From positions 38,990 to 102,989 of the forward strand of contig NZ_LFYO02000001.1 of assembly GCF_001182825.2 (NCBI RefSeq): a stretch of 64,000 nt of DNA, given 5' to 3'. The translations under genes and the position numbers were made by a program. The notes under the pieces are model-generated. The model was given only the letters and a program-made list of their open reading frames with translations. It made no database searches and was not told the DNA's origin. The DNA comes from Streptococcus sp. X13SY08. GTDB taxonomy: Bacteria; Bacillota; Bacilli; Lactobacillales; Streptococcaceae. Shown one piece after another: positions 40,073 to 47,790 of this stretch; position 1 is the first letter of the stretch; every line of letters begins with the position of its first letter.

Positions 40073-40112
40073 GCCGTATAGTAAAAGAAATCGACCGCAT
40101 GCAAAAAAACCA

Positions 40113-40141
40113 TTGCAAGAGCAAGAGAAATAGAGTTTAAT
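40113..40141 (+). promoter_or_regulatory. Promoter of the LytTR-DUF3021 pair
   Basis: TTGCAA (40113-40118) and TTTAAT (40136-40141) are 17 bp apart. GCATGCAA and CATTGCAA are partly repeated around the -35, which may be of interest as an autoregulatory site. Confidence 0.5.
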
Positions 40142-40181
40142 AGAGACATCAAATCGATGAGCAAAACCTAGGGGGAGAAAA

Positions 40182-40625
40182 ATGAAAGTTTCGGTAAACA
40201 TCAGCGACCAATTCACCGAAGATCGTCTTTTAGTTGAAGTCAGGAAAATGACCGACAAAGTTCGAGAAATCGTGGACTTTGTCGAAAAGATGGACCAGCG
40301 CCACACCAGTCTGACAGTCAAACAAGGAGAGGAAATTTACGTGGTGCCATTTGCGGATATCTACCAATTGGTTATCATGGACAAGACGCTCTATGTGCGA
40401 ACAAAAAATCAGGAATTCACATCTAATTTGCGACTTTATCAAGCCAAGGAACTCTTACCAGACAAATTCTTGCAAATATCCCAATCGGAAATCATTAACA
40501 TTAAATATTTGGATCATCTTCAATTAACCAAAAATGGTTTGATCAAAATCATGCTTAAAAACGGGGAGCATACCTATTCATCTCGTCGTTATCTCAAACC
40601 AATCAAGGAGGCTATTGGTATATGA
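40182..40625 (+). CDS. LytTR-domain transcription regulator without receiver
   Basis: A 147-residue regulator whose C-terminal 95 residues form a LytTR DNA-binding domain (GEEIYVVPFADIYQLVIMDK, then FLQISQSEIINIKYLDHL and YSSRRYLKPIKEAIGI). The N-terminal 45 residues are short and charged, with no receiver, so it is not a two-component regulator. Its stop overlaps the start of the DUF3021 gene by four bases, indicating coupled production. Such pairs in streptococci form LytTR regulatory systems, in which the membrane protein restrains the regulator and the regulator activates its own operon. Targets are unknown. GGGGGAGAAAA is its ribosome-binding site. Confidence 0.88.
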   Translation: MKVSVNISDQFTEDRLLVEVRKMTDKVREIVDFVEKMDQRHTSLTVKQGEEIYVVPFADIYQLVIMDKTLYVRTKNQEFTSNLRLYQAKELLPDKFLQISQSEIINIKYLDHLQLTKNGLIKIMLKNGEHTYSSRRYLKPIKEAIGI

Positions 40626-41068
40626 AAAAATACATAAGATCAGCAGCGACAGGGATTGCTGTCGGAACCATCATTTCTATTATCATGTCTGCTCTCTTTT
40701 CGGGCAAAACTTACATGCCTATGAATCCATTTTCGACAATAAGGGCTTATTATGTAGCACATTTTAGTCAGGTTCAAATCATGATGATACTAGTCCTTAT
40801 TTGGGCTAGTATTGGGATTCTTTTTGAAGCAGCAGACCTTATTTTCTCTCAGGATTGGAGCCTCCTGCGTCAGACGGTCGTTCATTTTTTAGTGACGGCT
40901 TTTGGTTTTACACCTCTTGCGATTTTGGCGGGGTGGTTTCCTTTGTCGGTCGGTCATCTGCTTAGTTTTCTCATCGAATTTACTCTCATTTATGCTGTGG
41001 TATACGCTCTGCAATTTTTCCAGATGCGCCGAAATATTGAGGAAATCAATCAAAGAACGGACAAATAA
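40622..41068 (+). CDS. DUF3021 membrane protein, partner of the LytTR regulator
   Basis: A 148-residue integral membrane protein of the DUF3021 family. Four spans are visible: about residues 10-30 (ATGIAVGTIISIIMSALF), 55-75 (MMILVLIWASIGILFEAADL), 84-104 (TVVHFLVTAFGFTPLAILAG) and 111-132 (LLSFLIEFTLIYAVVYAL). The short charged tail (MRRNIEEINQRTDK) is cytoplasmic. It overlaps the LytTR gene by four bases. By analogy with other LytTR membrane pairs I infer that it binds and inhibits the regulator until a membrane signal is sensed; the sequence does not show this directly. Confidence 0.85.
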   Translation: MKKYIRSAATGIAVGTIISIIMSALFSGKTYMPMNPFSTIRAYYVAHFSQVQIMMILVLIWASIGILFEAADLIFSQDWSLLRQTVVHFLVTAFGFTPLAILAGWFPLSVGHLLSFLIEFTLIYAVVYALQFFQMRRNIEEINQRTDK

Positions 41069-41094
41069 GTTCTGACCAAATTTCCTTCTTGTGC

Positions 41095-41100
41095 TATAAT
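41095..41100 (+). promoter_or_regulatory. Extended -10 before the 41126 gene
   Basis: TGCTATAAT (-10 at 41095-41100) with CTGACC 17 bp upstream. It gives a short leader of about 20 nt. Confidence 0.55.
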
Positions 41101-41125
41101 GAAGTATCACGTTGAGGAGTGGCTT

Positions 41126-41302
41126 ATGAATCGTTTCCATCTCGGCCTCTATATTTTCTTTTTGGCCTTTAATCTCATTTTTATCGTTTACAACATCTTC
41201 ACAGGCTTTGAATTCTTTAAAATCCTTTTCCCACTGGTCATTGCACTAGCTTGTGCATGGGGAATTCGTAGCATATTAAAAGAGGAAAAACAGTCCAAGT
41301 AA
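41126..41302 (+). CDS. Small two-span membrane protein
   Basis: A 58-residue frame starts at ATG 41126 behind GAGGAG. Two hydrophobic stretches fill most of it (LGLYIFFLAFNLIFIVYNIF and ILFPLVIALACAWGIRSI), with a charged tail (KEEKQSK). The layout recalls the minus-strand small protein at 15958-16134. A promoter lies just upstream and a terminator overlaps its end, so it appears to be an independent unit. I do not recognise a family. Confidence 0.6.
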   Translation: MNRFHLGLYIFFLAFNLIFIVYNIFTGFEFFKILFPLVIALACAWGIRSILKEEKQSK

Positions 41303-41314
41303 GGGCTGTTTTTT
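41288..41314 (+). terminator. Terminator overlapping the end of the 41126 gene
   Basis: AACAGTCC (41289-41296) pairs with GGGCTGTT (41303-41310) with one G-U, followed by T to 41314. Confidence 0.8.
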
Positions 41315-41321
41315 GCTTTGT

Positions 41322-41329
41322 GTTATAAT
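41322..41329 (+). promoter_or_regulatory. Extended -10 before mutL
   Basis: TGTTATAAT with -10 TATAAT at 41324-41329, 30 bp before mutL. A -35 is not clear. Confidence 0.5.
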
Positions 41330-41358
41330 GGAAATAAGAATCTATCAGGAAGAAAATT

Positions 41359-43226
41359 ATGACAAACATTATTGAATTACCAGAAATTTTGGCCAACCAA
41401 ATTGCGGCTGGGGAGGTTATTGAGCGCCCCGCTAGCGTTGTCAAAGAGTTGGTGGAAAATGCTATTGATGCAGGAAGTAGCCAGATTACGGTCTCTATTG
41501 AAGAATCTGGTCTCAAGAAAATTGAGATTATTGACAACGGGGAAGGAATTCTGCCAAACGAGGTAAAGCTGGCTTTGCGCCGTCATGCTACTAGCAAACT
41601 CAAAAGTCAAGCGGACCTCTTTCGTATCCGTACACTAGGTTTTCGTGGCGAGGCCCTGCCCTCTATTGCCTCCGTCAGCAAGCTGACCATTGAAACAGCG
41701 ACGGATCAAGTGGCCCGTGGTCTGCGCCTCGTTTCCAAAGGTGGTCAAGTGGAAGAGCAGGAAAAAATCAGTCGTCCAGTTGGCACTCAGATTATTGTAG
41801 AAGACTTGTTCTACAATACGCCTGCACGTCTGAAATATATTAAAAGTCAGCAAGCGGAGTTGTCCCACATTGCGGACGTGGTAAATCGTCTGGGTTTGGC
41901 TCATCCTGAGATTGCTTTTGTATTGATTAATGAAGGGCGCGTGTTATTAGAAACAGCAGGAACCAAGGATTTGCGTCAAGCCATTGCTGGTGTTTATGGC
42001 TTAGCTTCTGCTAAAAAAATGATTGAAATCGGCGCTGAAACCCTGGACTTCCAAGTGTCGGGTTATGTTTCCTTACCAGAATTGACTCGTGCCAATCGCA
42101 ACTATATCAGTATTTTCATCAACGGTCGCTACATCAAAAATTTCTTGCTCAATCGGGCTATTTTGGATGGCTATGGCTCCAAACTCATGGTGGGACGTTT
42201 TCCGCTTGCGGTGATCGATATTCAGATTGATCCCTATTTGGCCGATGTCAATGTCCATCCGACCAAGCAGGAAGTGCGGATTTCCAAGGAAAAAGAACTG
42301 ATGTACTTGATTCGTGAGGCCATTGGTCAAGCGCTCAAAGAGCAAGAGTTGATTCCCGATGCTTTGGAAAATTTGGCAAAATCTAGTGAGCAAAAACTAC
42401 CAAAACCTGTTCAAACCAGTCTGCCACTTCAGCAGCCCAATCTTTATTACGATGCAGAAAAGCAAGATTTTTTCACCAAGCTACGAGAAAATGTCGTCGC
42501 TGAGGAGATAAAACCTTTTGAAGAGGGAAAAGAAGAATCTAAAACTGCCTCTGTTAAAATAGCGGAACGGACCAGTCAGGATTCGCTGGATCAGCATGGC
42601 GGGTTGGACTTGAAAAACAAGAAGAAACTGACGTATCTGGTGGAACAGTTAGAAAATGAAGAAGCCTCAACCTTTCCAGAATTGGAGTATTTTGGACAAA
42701 TGCATGGAACTTATCTCTTTGCTCAAGGCAAAACAGGACTTTACATCATTGATCAGCATGCCGCCCAAGAGCGCGTCAAATATGAATATTACCGTGAAAA
42801 AATTGGGGAGGTGGACAGTAGTCTCCAGCAATTATTGGTGCCCTATTTGTTTGAGTTTTCGCCAGCAGATTTCATCAGCTTGCAAGAAAAAATACCCCTT
42901 TTGCAGCAGGTTGGTATTGGCTTAGAGACCTATGGGTTTACGAAATGTGTGACATGTTGCTCTTGACCGACCAAGTATCTGTCAAAACCTATCGGGCGGA
43001 ATTGGCGATTATGATGTCCTGCAAGCGATCTATTAAAGCCAATCATAGCTTAGACGAAACTTCAGCTCGGCATTTGTTGGTCCAATTGGCGCAATGCAAA
43101 AACCCTTATAATTGCCCGCATGGACGACCTGTCCTAGTCCATTTTACGACAGGAGACATGGAAAAAATGTTCCGCCGCATTCAGGAAAATCATACTAGCC
43201 TGCGCGAACTAGGGAAATATGAATAA
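41359..43226 (+). pseudogene. mutL: DNA mismatch repair protein MutL, internal loss of about 64 nt
   Basis: MutL couples mismatch recognition by MutS to strand removal. The N-terminal GHKL ATPase is complete: [27 protein letters not shown] contains motif I (positions 12-38), with DNGEGI and [13 protein letters not shown] following. The C-terminal dimerisation domain begins [15 protein letters not shown]. After GLETYG (42936) the frame fails and [14 protein letters not shown] resumes two frames over. The gap fits 64 nt (family block ENQFILREHPIWM). The remainder ends [22 protein letters not shown], the usual metal-site region. With mutS also broken, mismatch repair would be absent if the lesions are real. 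Confidence 0.93.
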
Positions 43227-43316
43227 GATATTCCGTTTCCTAAACGTTCTTTTCCACTTTATTATAGAAAGAAAGGAAATAAAATCGCACTTTTTGTGAA
43301 TTTATCATCTTAAATC

Positions 43317-43907
43317 ATGTACGATTACATAAAAGGAACACTGACAAAAATTACAGCCAAATATATTGTTGTCGAGGTAGGAGGTCTTGGTTACATTTTG
43401 AACGTAGCCAATCCTTATTCATTTTCAGACCAGGTCAACCAGACCGTTCAGATTTACCTCCATCAGGTTATTCGCGAGGATGCGCACCTGCTTTTTGGTT
43501 TTCACTCTGAAGAAGAGAAGGATGTCTTTTTAAAGCTCATCTCAGTCTCGGGTATTGGTCCTACGACCGCGCTAGCTATTGTCGCCGTTGATGACAATGC
43601 AGGCTTGGTGGCTGCCATCGATAACAGCGATATTAAATACCTCATGAAATTCCCAAAAATCGGGAAGAAAACGGCCCAGCAAATGATTTTGGACTTGGCG
43701 GGTAAATTTGTCGAAGCTCCTATGGAAAATGGCAAAGCTACTAAAGCAGCAAGTGCTACCAACGAGCCCCTCGAAGAAGCCATGGAAGCTCTCTTAGCCC
43801 TTGGCTACAAAGCAGCAGAGCTTAAGAAAATTAAAGCCTTCTTTGAAGGCACCAACGAAACTGCTGAGAGTTACATCAAATCAGCTCTTAAAATGCTGAT
43901 GAAATAA
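43317..43907 (+). CDS. ruvA: Holliday junction helicase subunit RuvA
   Basis: RuvA binds Holliday junctions as a tetramer and loads the RuvB motor for branch migration. The 196-residue protein has domain I ([20 protein letters not shown]), domain II with two helix-hairpin-helix motifs ([12 protein letters not shown] and [16 protein letters not shown]) and the C-terminal RuvB-binding domain III ([20 protein letters not shown]). The usual mutL-ruvA order is kept. The ATG at 43317 matches the family start but no ribosome-binding site lies at normal distance; AAAGGAAAT is 37 bp upstream. The stop codon coincides with the left end of an intergenic repeat. Confidence 0.93.
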   Translation: MYDYIKGTLTKITAKYIVVEVGGLGYILNVANPYSFSDQVNQTVQIYLHQVIREDAHLLFGFHSEEEKDVFLKLISVSGIGPTTALAIVAVDDNAGLVAAIDNSDIKYLMKFPKIGKKTAQQMILDLAGKFVEAPMENGKATKAASATNEPLEEAMEALLALGYKAAELKKIKAFFEGTNETAESYIKSALKMLMK

Positions 43908-43992
43908 TAAGATATGAGAGCGTAACAAACCAAGTGAAAATAGAAAATCTGTTGAAGACGCTTGCGTCTAGATAGATTGGTCTTTTTCATAC
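43903..43992 (+). repeat. Intergenic repeat unit A after ruvA
   Basis: It starts AATAATAAGATA across the ruvA stop codon, contains GAGAGCGTAAC and a stem-loop from GTGAAAATAG (43933 on) to CTTTTTCA, with AGACGCTTGCGTCT at the tip. The same left end occurs at 44020 and 56461. Confidence 0.6.
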
Positions 43993-44019
43993 AGTTTGTA
44001 GCTCGAATTCAATTCATTA

Positions 44020-44131
44020 AATAATAAGATACAAAGGACGCAAAAAGCGATCGAAAATTAGGAATCTGTCCTGAAATCTTGATTTAGGTGACAGATTATC
44101 TATTTTCCAAGCTTTTAGTCCGTGTTCAGTT
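44020..44131 (+). repeat. Intergenic repeat unit B after ruvA
   Basis: It starts AATAATAAGATACA followed by AAGGACGCAAAAAG and ends TTTTAGTCCGTGTTCAGTT (44113-44131). GAAAATTAGGAATCTGTC pairs imperfectly with GACAGATTATCTATTTTC. Both ends recur at 56461-56576, defining an element of about 112-116 bp. Confidence 0.7.
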
Positions 44132-44194
44132 TAAAGGCATAAAATTTGATGATTAAATGCAATTTCTCAGATAAAAATTTAAAAAGGAGTCCAT

Positions 44195-44755
44195 ATGAAG
44201 CGCTGTGCTTGGACAGACAACTACAAACCAAATCCCTTGATGACGGCTTATCATGACAAGGAATGGGGCAAACCCCTCCATGATGATCAATCCCTTTTTG
44301 AGTTGCTTTCTTTAGAGATGTTTCAAGCTGGGCTATCATGGGAAACGGTTCTCAATAAACGCGCTGCTTTTCAATTGGCATTCCACGATTTTGACATTAT
44401 AACGGTTGCCCAAATGACGGATGAACAGCTGGAAGCTTTATTACAGAATCCAGCCATTATCCGCAATCGCATGAAAGTTTATGCCTGTCGTACCAATGCG
44501 CAGGAAATTTTAAAAATTCAAGCTGCGTTTGGTTCCTTCGATACTTATATCTGGTCTTTTGCAGATGGGAAAACCATTGACCACCAGATTATAGACCCAT
44601 CGCAGATCCCAGCACAGAATCAATTGTCGCAGCATATCTCAAAAGTAATGAAAAAGCGTGGTTTCAAGTTCATCGGTCCCACCATCATCTATTCCTATTT
44701 GCAAGCTGCTGGTCTTATCAATGATCATGAAGTGGCTTGTGAATTCAGGATTTAA
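44195..44755 (+). CDS. tag: DNA-3-methyladenine glycosylase I
   Basis: Tag removes 3-methyladenine from alkylated DNA. The 186-residue protein begins MKRCAWTDNYKPN (the N-terminal cysteine is a zinc ligand in the family) and has YHDKEWGKPLHDD, LFELLSLEMFQAGLSWETVLNKR in its recognition region, and GFKFIGPTIIYSYLQAAGLINDHEVACE near the end, carrying the other zinc ligands. It follows ruvA after a repeat-rich 287-bp spacer and has its own AAAGGAGTCC ribosome-binding site. The mutL-ruvA-tag order is common in streptococci. It appears intact. Confidence 0.94.
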   Translation: MKRCAWTDNYKPNPLMTAYHDKEWGKPLHDDQSLFELLSLEMFQAGLSWETVLNKRAAFQLAFHDFDIITVAQMTDEQLEALLQNPAIIRNRMKVYACRTNAQEILKIQAAFGSFDTYIWSFADGKTIDHQIIDPSQIPAQNQLSQHISKVMKKRGFKFIGPTIIYSYLQAAGLINDHEVACEFRI

Positions 44756-44815
44756 AACTTTCGTCTCTTCCGTTCTTTTGGAATCATTTGATAAAAATCA
44801 CTTAAAGGAGCTACT

Positions 44816-45163
44816 ATGAATCTTAATCAAACTGATCTCCTTGTATCCCATGTTGCTCAAGCGACAGCCCAGCTAAAGATTGCCTTGGACATTCAGCCAG
44901 ATTATGCTGATGAGCATTTTGCACAATTCACCATTGGCCAACATTGCTTGATGCTCACGGACAAAGCTCCTGTTCCAATGACACCTATTCATTCGGGAAC
45001 TATTTTGCATTTCCAAGTGGAAAATGTTGATCAAGAGTTAGAGCGATTGAAAGCTGCAGGACAGACTGTTCTTTGTGGGCCGCAAAAGATGGATTGGGGA
45101 ACCTATTCTCTCTTGATTCAAGGACCAGACCAAATCGTATTGGATTTCTATAGCTTTGTGTAA
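44816..45163 (+). CDS. VOC-superfamily protein (glyoxalase/bleomycin resistance-like)
   Basis: A 115-residue single-domain protein of the vicinal oxygen chelate fold, a group that includes glyoxalase I, dioxygenases and antibiotic-binding proteins. Two beta-alpha-beta-beta-beta modules are apparent, with the first at LLVSHVAQATAQLKIAL and the second at ILHFQVENVDQELERLKAAGQTV, ending DQIVLDFYSF. The substrate is not evident. AAAGGAG precedes the start. A small damaged frame follows at 45175 with its own ribosome-binding site, so the two may be an operon. Confidence 0.8.
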   Translation: MNLNQTDLLVSHVAQATAQLKIALDIQPDYADEHFAQFTIGQHCLMLTDKAPVPMTPIHSGTILHFQVENVDQELERLKAAGQTVLCGPQKMDWGTYSLLIQGPDQIVLDFYSFV

Positions 45164-45174
45164 GGAGGACTAAA

Positions 45175-45379
45175 ATGCACTACTGGTTATATTAGCTCAA
45201 CATCGTTGGATCAAGAGAGAGCGGTTGCTGAATTCAACCATTGTCTGCAGAAGATTACCGCTTTTACGCATCGGAAGCGTGAGACGATTATTCTTGCTGG
45301 CAATCAAATTATTCTATCAGGAGATCCTGATGGAATTTTTGTTTTTTTAAAAAGGGAAATACCTGATGGAGCAGGATAA
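45175..45379 (+). pseudogene. Small unknown protein, frame broken just after the start
   Basis: AAGGAGGA at 45162-45169 is an excellent ribosome-binding site for the ATG at 45175, but that frame ends after six codons. A neighbouring frame reads on for about 67 codons (TGYISSTSLDQERAVAEF, then HRKRETIILAGNQIIL and DPDGIFVFLKREIPDG) to a TAA at 45377-45379, with protein-like composition. A loss of two bases or gain of one right after the ATG would explain it. No family is recognised. Confidence 0.5.
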
Positions 45380-45458
45380 TAATTAACAGCTCCCCTTCTT
45401 CTTAATGAAAACGAATAAAATTTTCACGATCTTATCTAGTTTTAGGGACATTTTTTGT

Positions 45459-45464
45459 TATAAT
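45459..45464 (+). promoter_or_regulatory. Extended -10 before the GlcU-like gene
   Basis: TGTTATAAT with -10 TATAAT at 45459-45464, 35 bp before the start codon at 45499. Confidence 0.55.
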
Positions 45465-45498
45465 AGAACTTTGTGTAGCATCATTTTAGGAGGAAGAA

Positions 45499-46364
45499 AT
45501 GTTAAGTATTCTGTATGCCCTAGTTCCTATGATTACTTGGGGTAGTATTGGTTTAGTTGGTAACCGTATCGGTGGTCGTCCTAATCAGCAGACATTGGGC
45601 CATGACCTTTGGAGCTCTGCTATTTTCAGCAGTGGTATGGTTGGTTCTTAGGCCTGCCTTGACACCTAGTCTTTGGTTTTTTGGAATCTTGGGAGGTGTC
45701 TTGTGGTCGGTTGGTCAAAATTATCAATTTCAATCGATGAAGTATATGGGAGTGTCTGTTGCAAATCCATTATCAAGTGGTGCTCAGCTCCTTTTAGGAA
45801 GTCTTATCGGAGAGGTCGTCTTCAAAGAGTGGTTTGAAACGATTCATTTTGTACTTGGAATTCCTGCACTTTTATTACTGGTAACTGGTTTTTACTTTAT
45901 TAGTAAAAAAGATGTGACAGTGGCTTCTGATTCAGGTCCAAGAGATTACAAGAGAGGATTTCTTGCTCTTATTTATTCAACAGCAGGCTACTTGTCTTTC
46001 ATTATTTTGTTTAACAACATTTTATCCGTCAATGCGCTGGTTATCATTTTTCCGATGGCAATCGGGATGGTGATTGGTGCAATCAGCTTTATGCACTTCA
46101 ATGTGGAATTTGTCCCAGTTGTACTCAAAAATATGATTGTCGGTGTCATGTGGGCCTTGGGAAATGTCTTTATGTTCTTATCAGCTGCTGCAGGTGGACT
46201 AGCCATTGCTTTTAGTTTCTCACAACTAGGCGTCATCATTTCGGTTATTGGTGGTATCCTTTTCCTTGGGGAGACTAAAAACTCCCAAGGAGAAAAAATG
46301 GATCACTATCGGAATTGCCTGTTTTGTGGCAGGAGCTCTCTTGCTAGGTGCCTTAAAAGCATAA
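45499..46364 (+). pseudogene. GlcU/RhaT-type sugar uptake permease, two frameshifts
   Basis: This ten-span permease belongs to the glucose/ribose uptake (GRP, GlcU) family of the DMT superfamily. The ATG at 45499 follows AGGAGGAAGAA and reads MLSILYALVPMITWGSIGL, the family start. Near 45600 an extra C (GGCC for GGC) moves the frame; MTFGALLFSAVVWLVLRP continues. A second break in the A6 run near 46297 separates the C-terminal span: in the other frame KWITIGIACFVAGALLLGA ends at TAA 46362-46364. The middle (residues about 35-270) has eight hydrophobic spans. Both lesions are one-base changes, one in a homopolymer, so sequencing error or decay are both possible. Confidence 0.85.
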
Positions 46365-46480
46365 CGCGGGTTAAACTTAAACACTCCTTGCTATCATAAA
46401 TAGTTTTATTTCACGAAAGTTTTGATGTTTTTCTAAACCGGTAAGGATTGTTGTTTATTCACCTACAGTTTTCTATATTC

Positions 46481-46508
46481 AAAAAGTAGCACATTCGCTA
46501 CTTTTTTT
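46481..46508 (+). terminator. Terminator before cinA
   Basis: AAAAAGTAGC (46481-46490) and GCTACTTTTT (46497-46506) form a perfect 10-bp stem with a T-run to 46508. It lies about 115 bp after the GlcU-like gene. Confidence 0.85.
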
Positions 46509-46553
46509 GCTACAATGAAATCAATTTACGAATAGATAGATGAGGAGGTCAAT

Positions 46554-47735
46554 ATGAGAGCAGAGTTGATCGCGGTAGGGACGGAAATTTTAACAGGACA
46601 AATCGTTAATACTAACGCACAATTTTTGTCGGAAAAAATGGCAGAGCTGGGTATTGATGTCTATTTTCATACAGCTGTCGGTGACAACGAAGCACGTCTT
46701 TTATCTGTTTTAGAAGTTGCTAGTTCGCGCAGCGAGATGGTCCTTCTCTGTGGTGGTTTAGGTCCTACCGATGATGATTTGACCAAGCAAACACTGGCGA
46801 AATTTTTAAAACGAGACCTTATAATAGACCCAGAAGCAATGGAAAAACTGGACCAATTTTTTGCCAGTCGTCCAGGTTGCTTGCGAACTCCAAATAATGA
46901 TCGGCAGGCTCAGCTAATTGAAGGGAGTACTCCTCTACAAAACCCAACAGGATTAGCTGTCGGAAGTTTGCTGGAAGAAAATGGAGTGACCTATATCGTT
47001 CTGCCTGGACCTCCAAGCGAGCTAAAAGCTATGTTTCAACAAAGTTTGGAACCGCTATTGTCGAAAAACAAGCAGACGCTCTATTCCCGTGTTCTACGCT
47101 TTTTTGGAATTGGAGAAAGTCAATTAGTAACAGTCTTGGCAGATTTGATTGAAGAACAGACGGATCCAACCCTGTCCCCTTACGCTAAAACAGGCGAAGT
47201 AACCCTCCGACTATCTACGAAAGCAAAAACAGGAATTGAAGCTCAGGAAAAATTAGATGAACTAGAAGAAGAGATTCTGAAGCGAGAACAACTGGCTACT
47301 TATATGTATGGTTATGGGGAAGACAATAGTTTGGCTAAAGTTGCGGCAGAAAAATTAGAGGTTGATCAACACACCATCGCTATCGTTGAAGAATTTACAG
47401 CAGGGCGGTTATGTTCTCAATTGATTAATTCTTTGAAGGATGATAAGTGTTTGCTGGATAGTCGATTCGTGACACAGGTCAATAGGAGCGAGGACGAGGC
47501 GTGCGACTTGGCAAAAATGATTCGCATGAAGGAGGGCGCGGAAATTGGTTTAGCAATAGTAGGGCAAATAAATCCCTCTATGGACGAAAGTTTAGCACAA
47601 GTGACCGTGTTTATAGCCCTAGCAAATGAACATCACACGATGGTTCACCGAGTTCAATTGGGAGGGTATCACTTGAAAACTCTTCGTCAAATTGCTTGCC
47701 TACACACTTTTGATGCCATACGTAAGAGTTTATAA
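46554..47735 (+). CDS. cinA: CinA-like protein with divergent C-terminal domain
   Basis: CinA proteins join a molybdopterin-binding-fold (COG1058) domain to a nicotinamide-nucleotide amidase domain and are co-transcribed with recA during competence. The N-terminal part is typical: AVGTEILTGQIVNTNAQFLS, GGLGPTDDDLTKQTLA and VLPGPPSELKAMF (residues 1-260). The C-terminal part (from about 280) is aligned in outline, but the amidase motif ESLTGG is EEFTAGRL and TGVAGP is VGQINP, so activity is doubtful. Length 393 is shorter than the usual 418 or so. No frameshift is seen. It stands 55 bp before recA. A TACAAT at 46510-46515 is a weak -10. Confidence 0.85.
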   Translation: MRAELIAVGTEILTGQIVNTNAQFLSEKMAELGIDVYFHTAVGDNEARLLSVLEVASSRSEMVLLCGGLGPTDDDLTKQTLAKFLKRDLIIDPEAMEKLDQFFASRPGCLRTPNNDRQAQLIEGSTPLQNPTGLAVGSLLEENGVTYIVLPGPPSELKAMFQQSLEPLLSKNKQTLYSRVLRFFGIGESQLVTVLADLIEEQTDPTLSPYAKTGEVTLRLSTKAKTGIEAQEKLDELEEEILKREQLATYMYGYGEDNSLAKVAAEKLEVDQHTIAIVEEFTAGRLCSQLINSLKDDKCLLDSRFVTQVNRSEDEACDLAKMIRMKEGAEIGLAIVGQINPSMDESLAQVTVFIALANEHHTMVHRVQLGGYHLKTLRQIACLHTFDAIRKSL

Positions 47736-47751
47736 AAAGCAAAAAATTTGC

Positions 47752-47757
47752 TATAAT
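47752..47757 (+). promoter_or_regulatory. Extended -10 before recA
   Basis: TTTGCTATAAT gives an extended -10 with TATAAT at 47752-47757. recA could therefore be transcribed apart from cinA. Confidence 0.5.
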
Positions 47758-47790
47758 AATAAAATTGAATAGAAACATAGGAGAAAGAAA

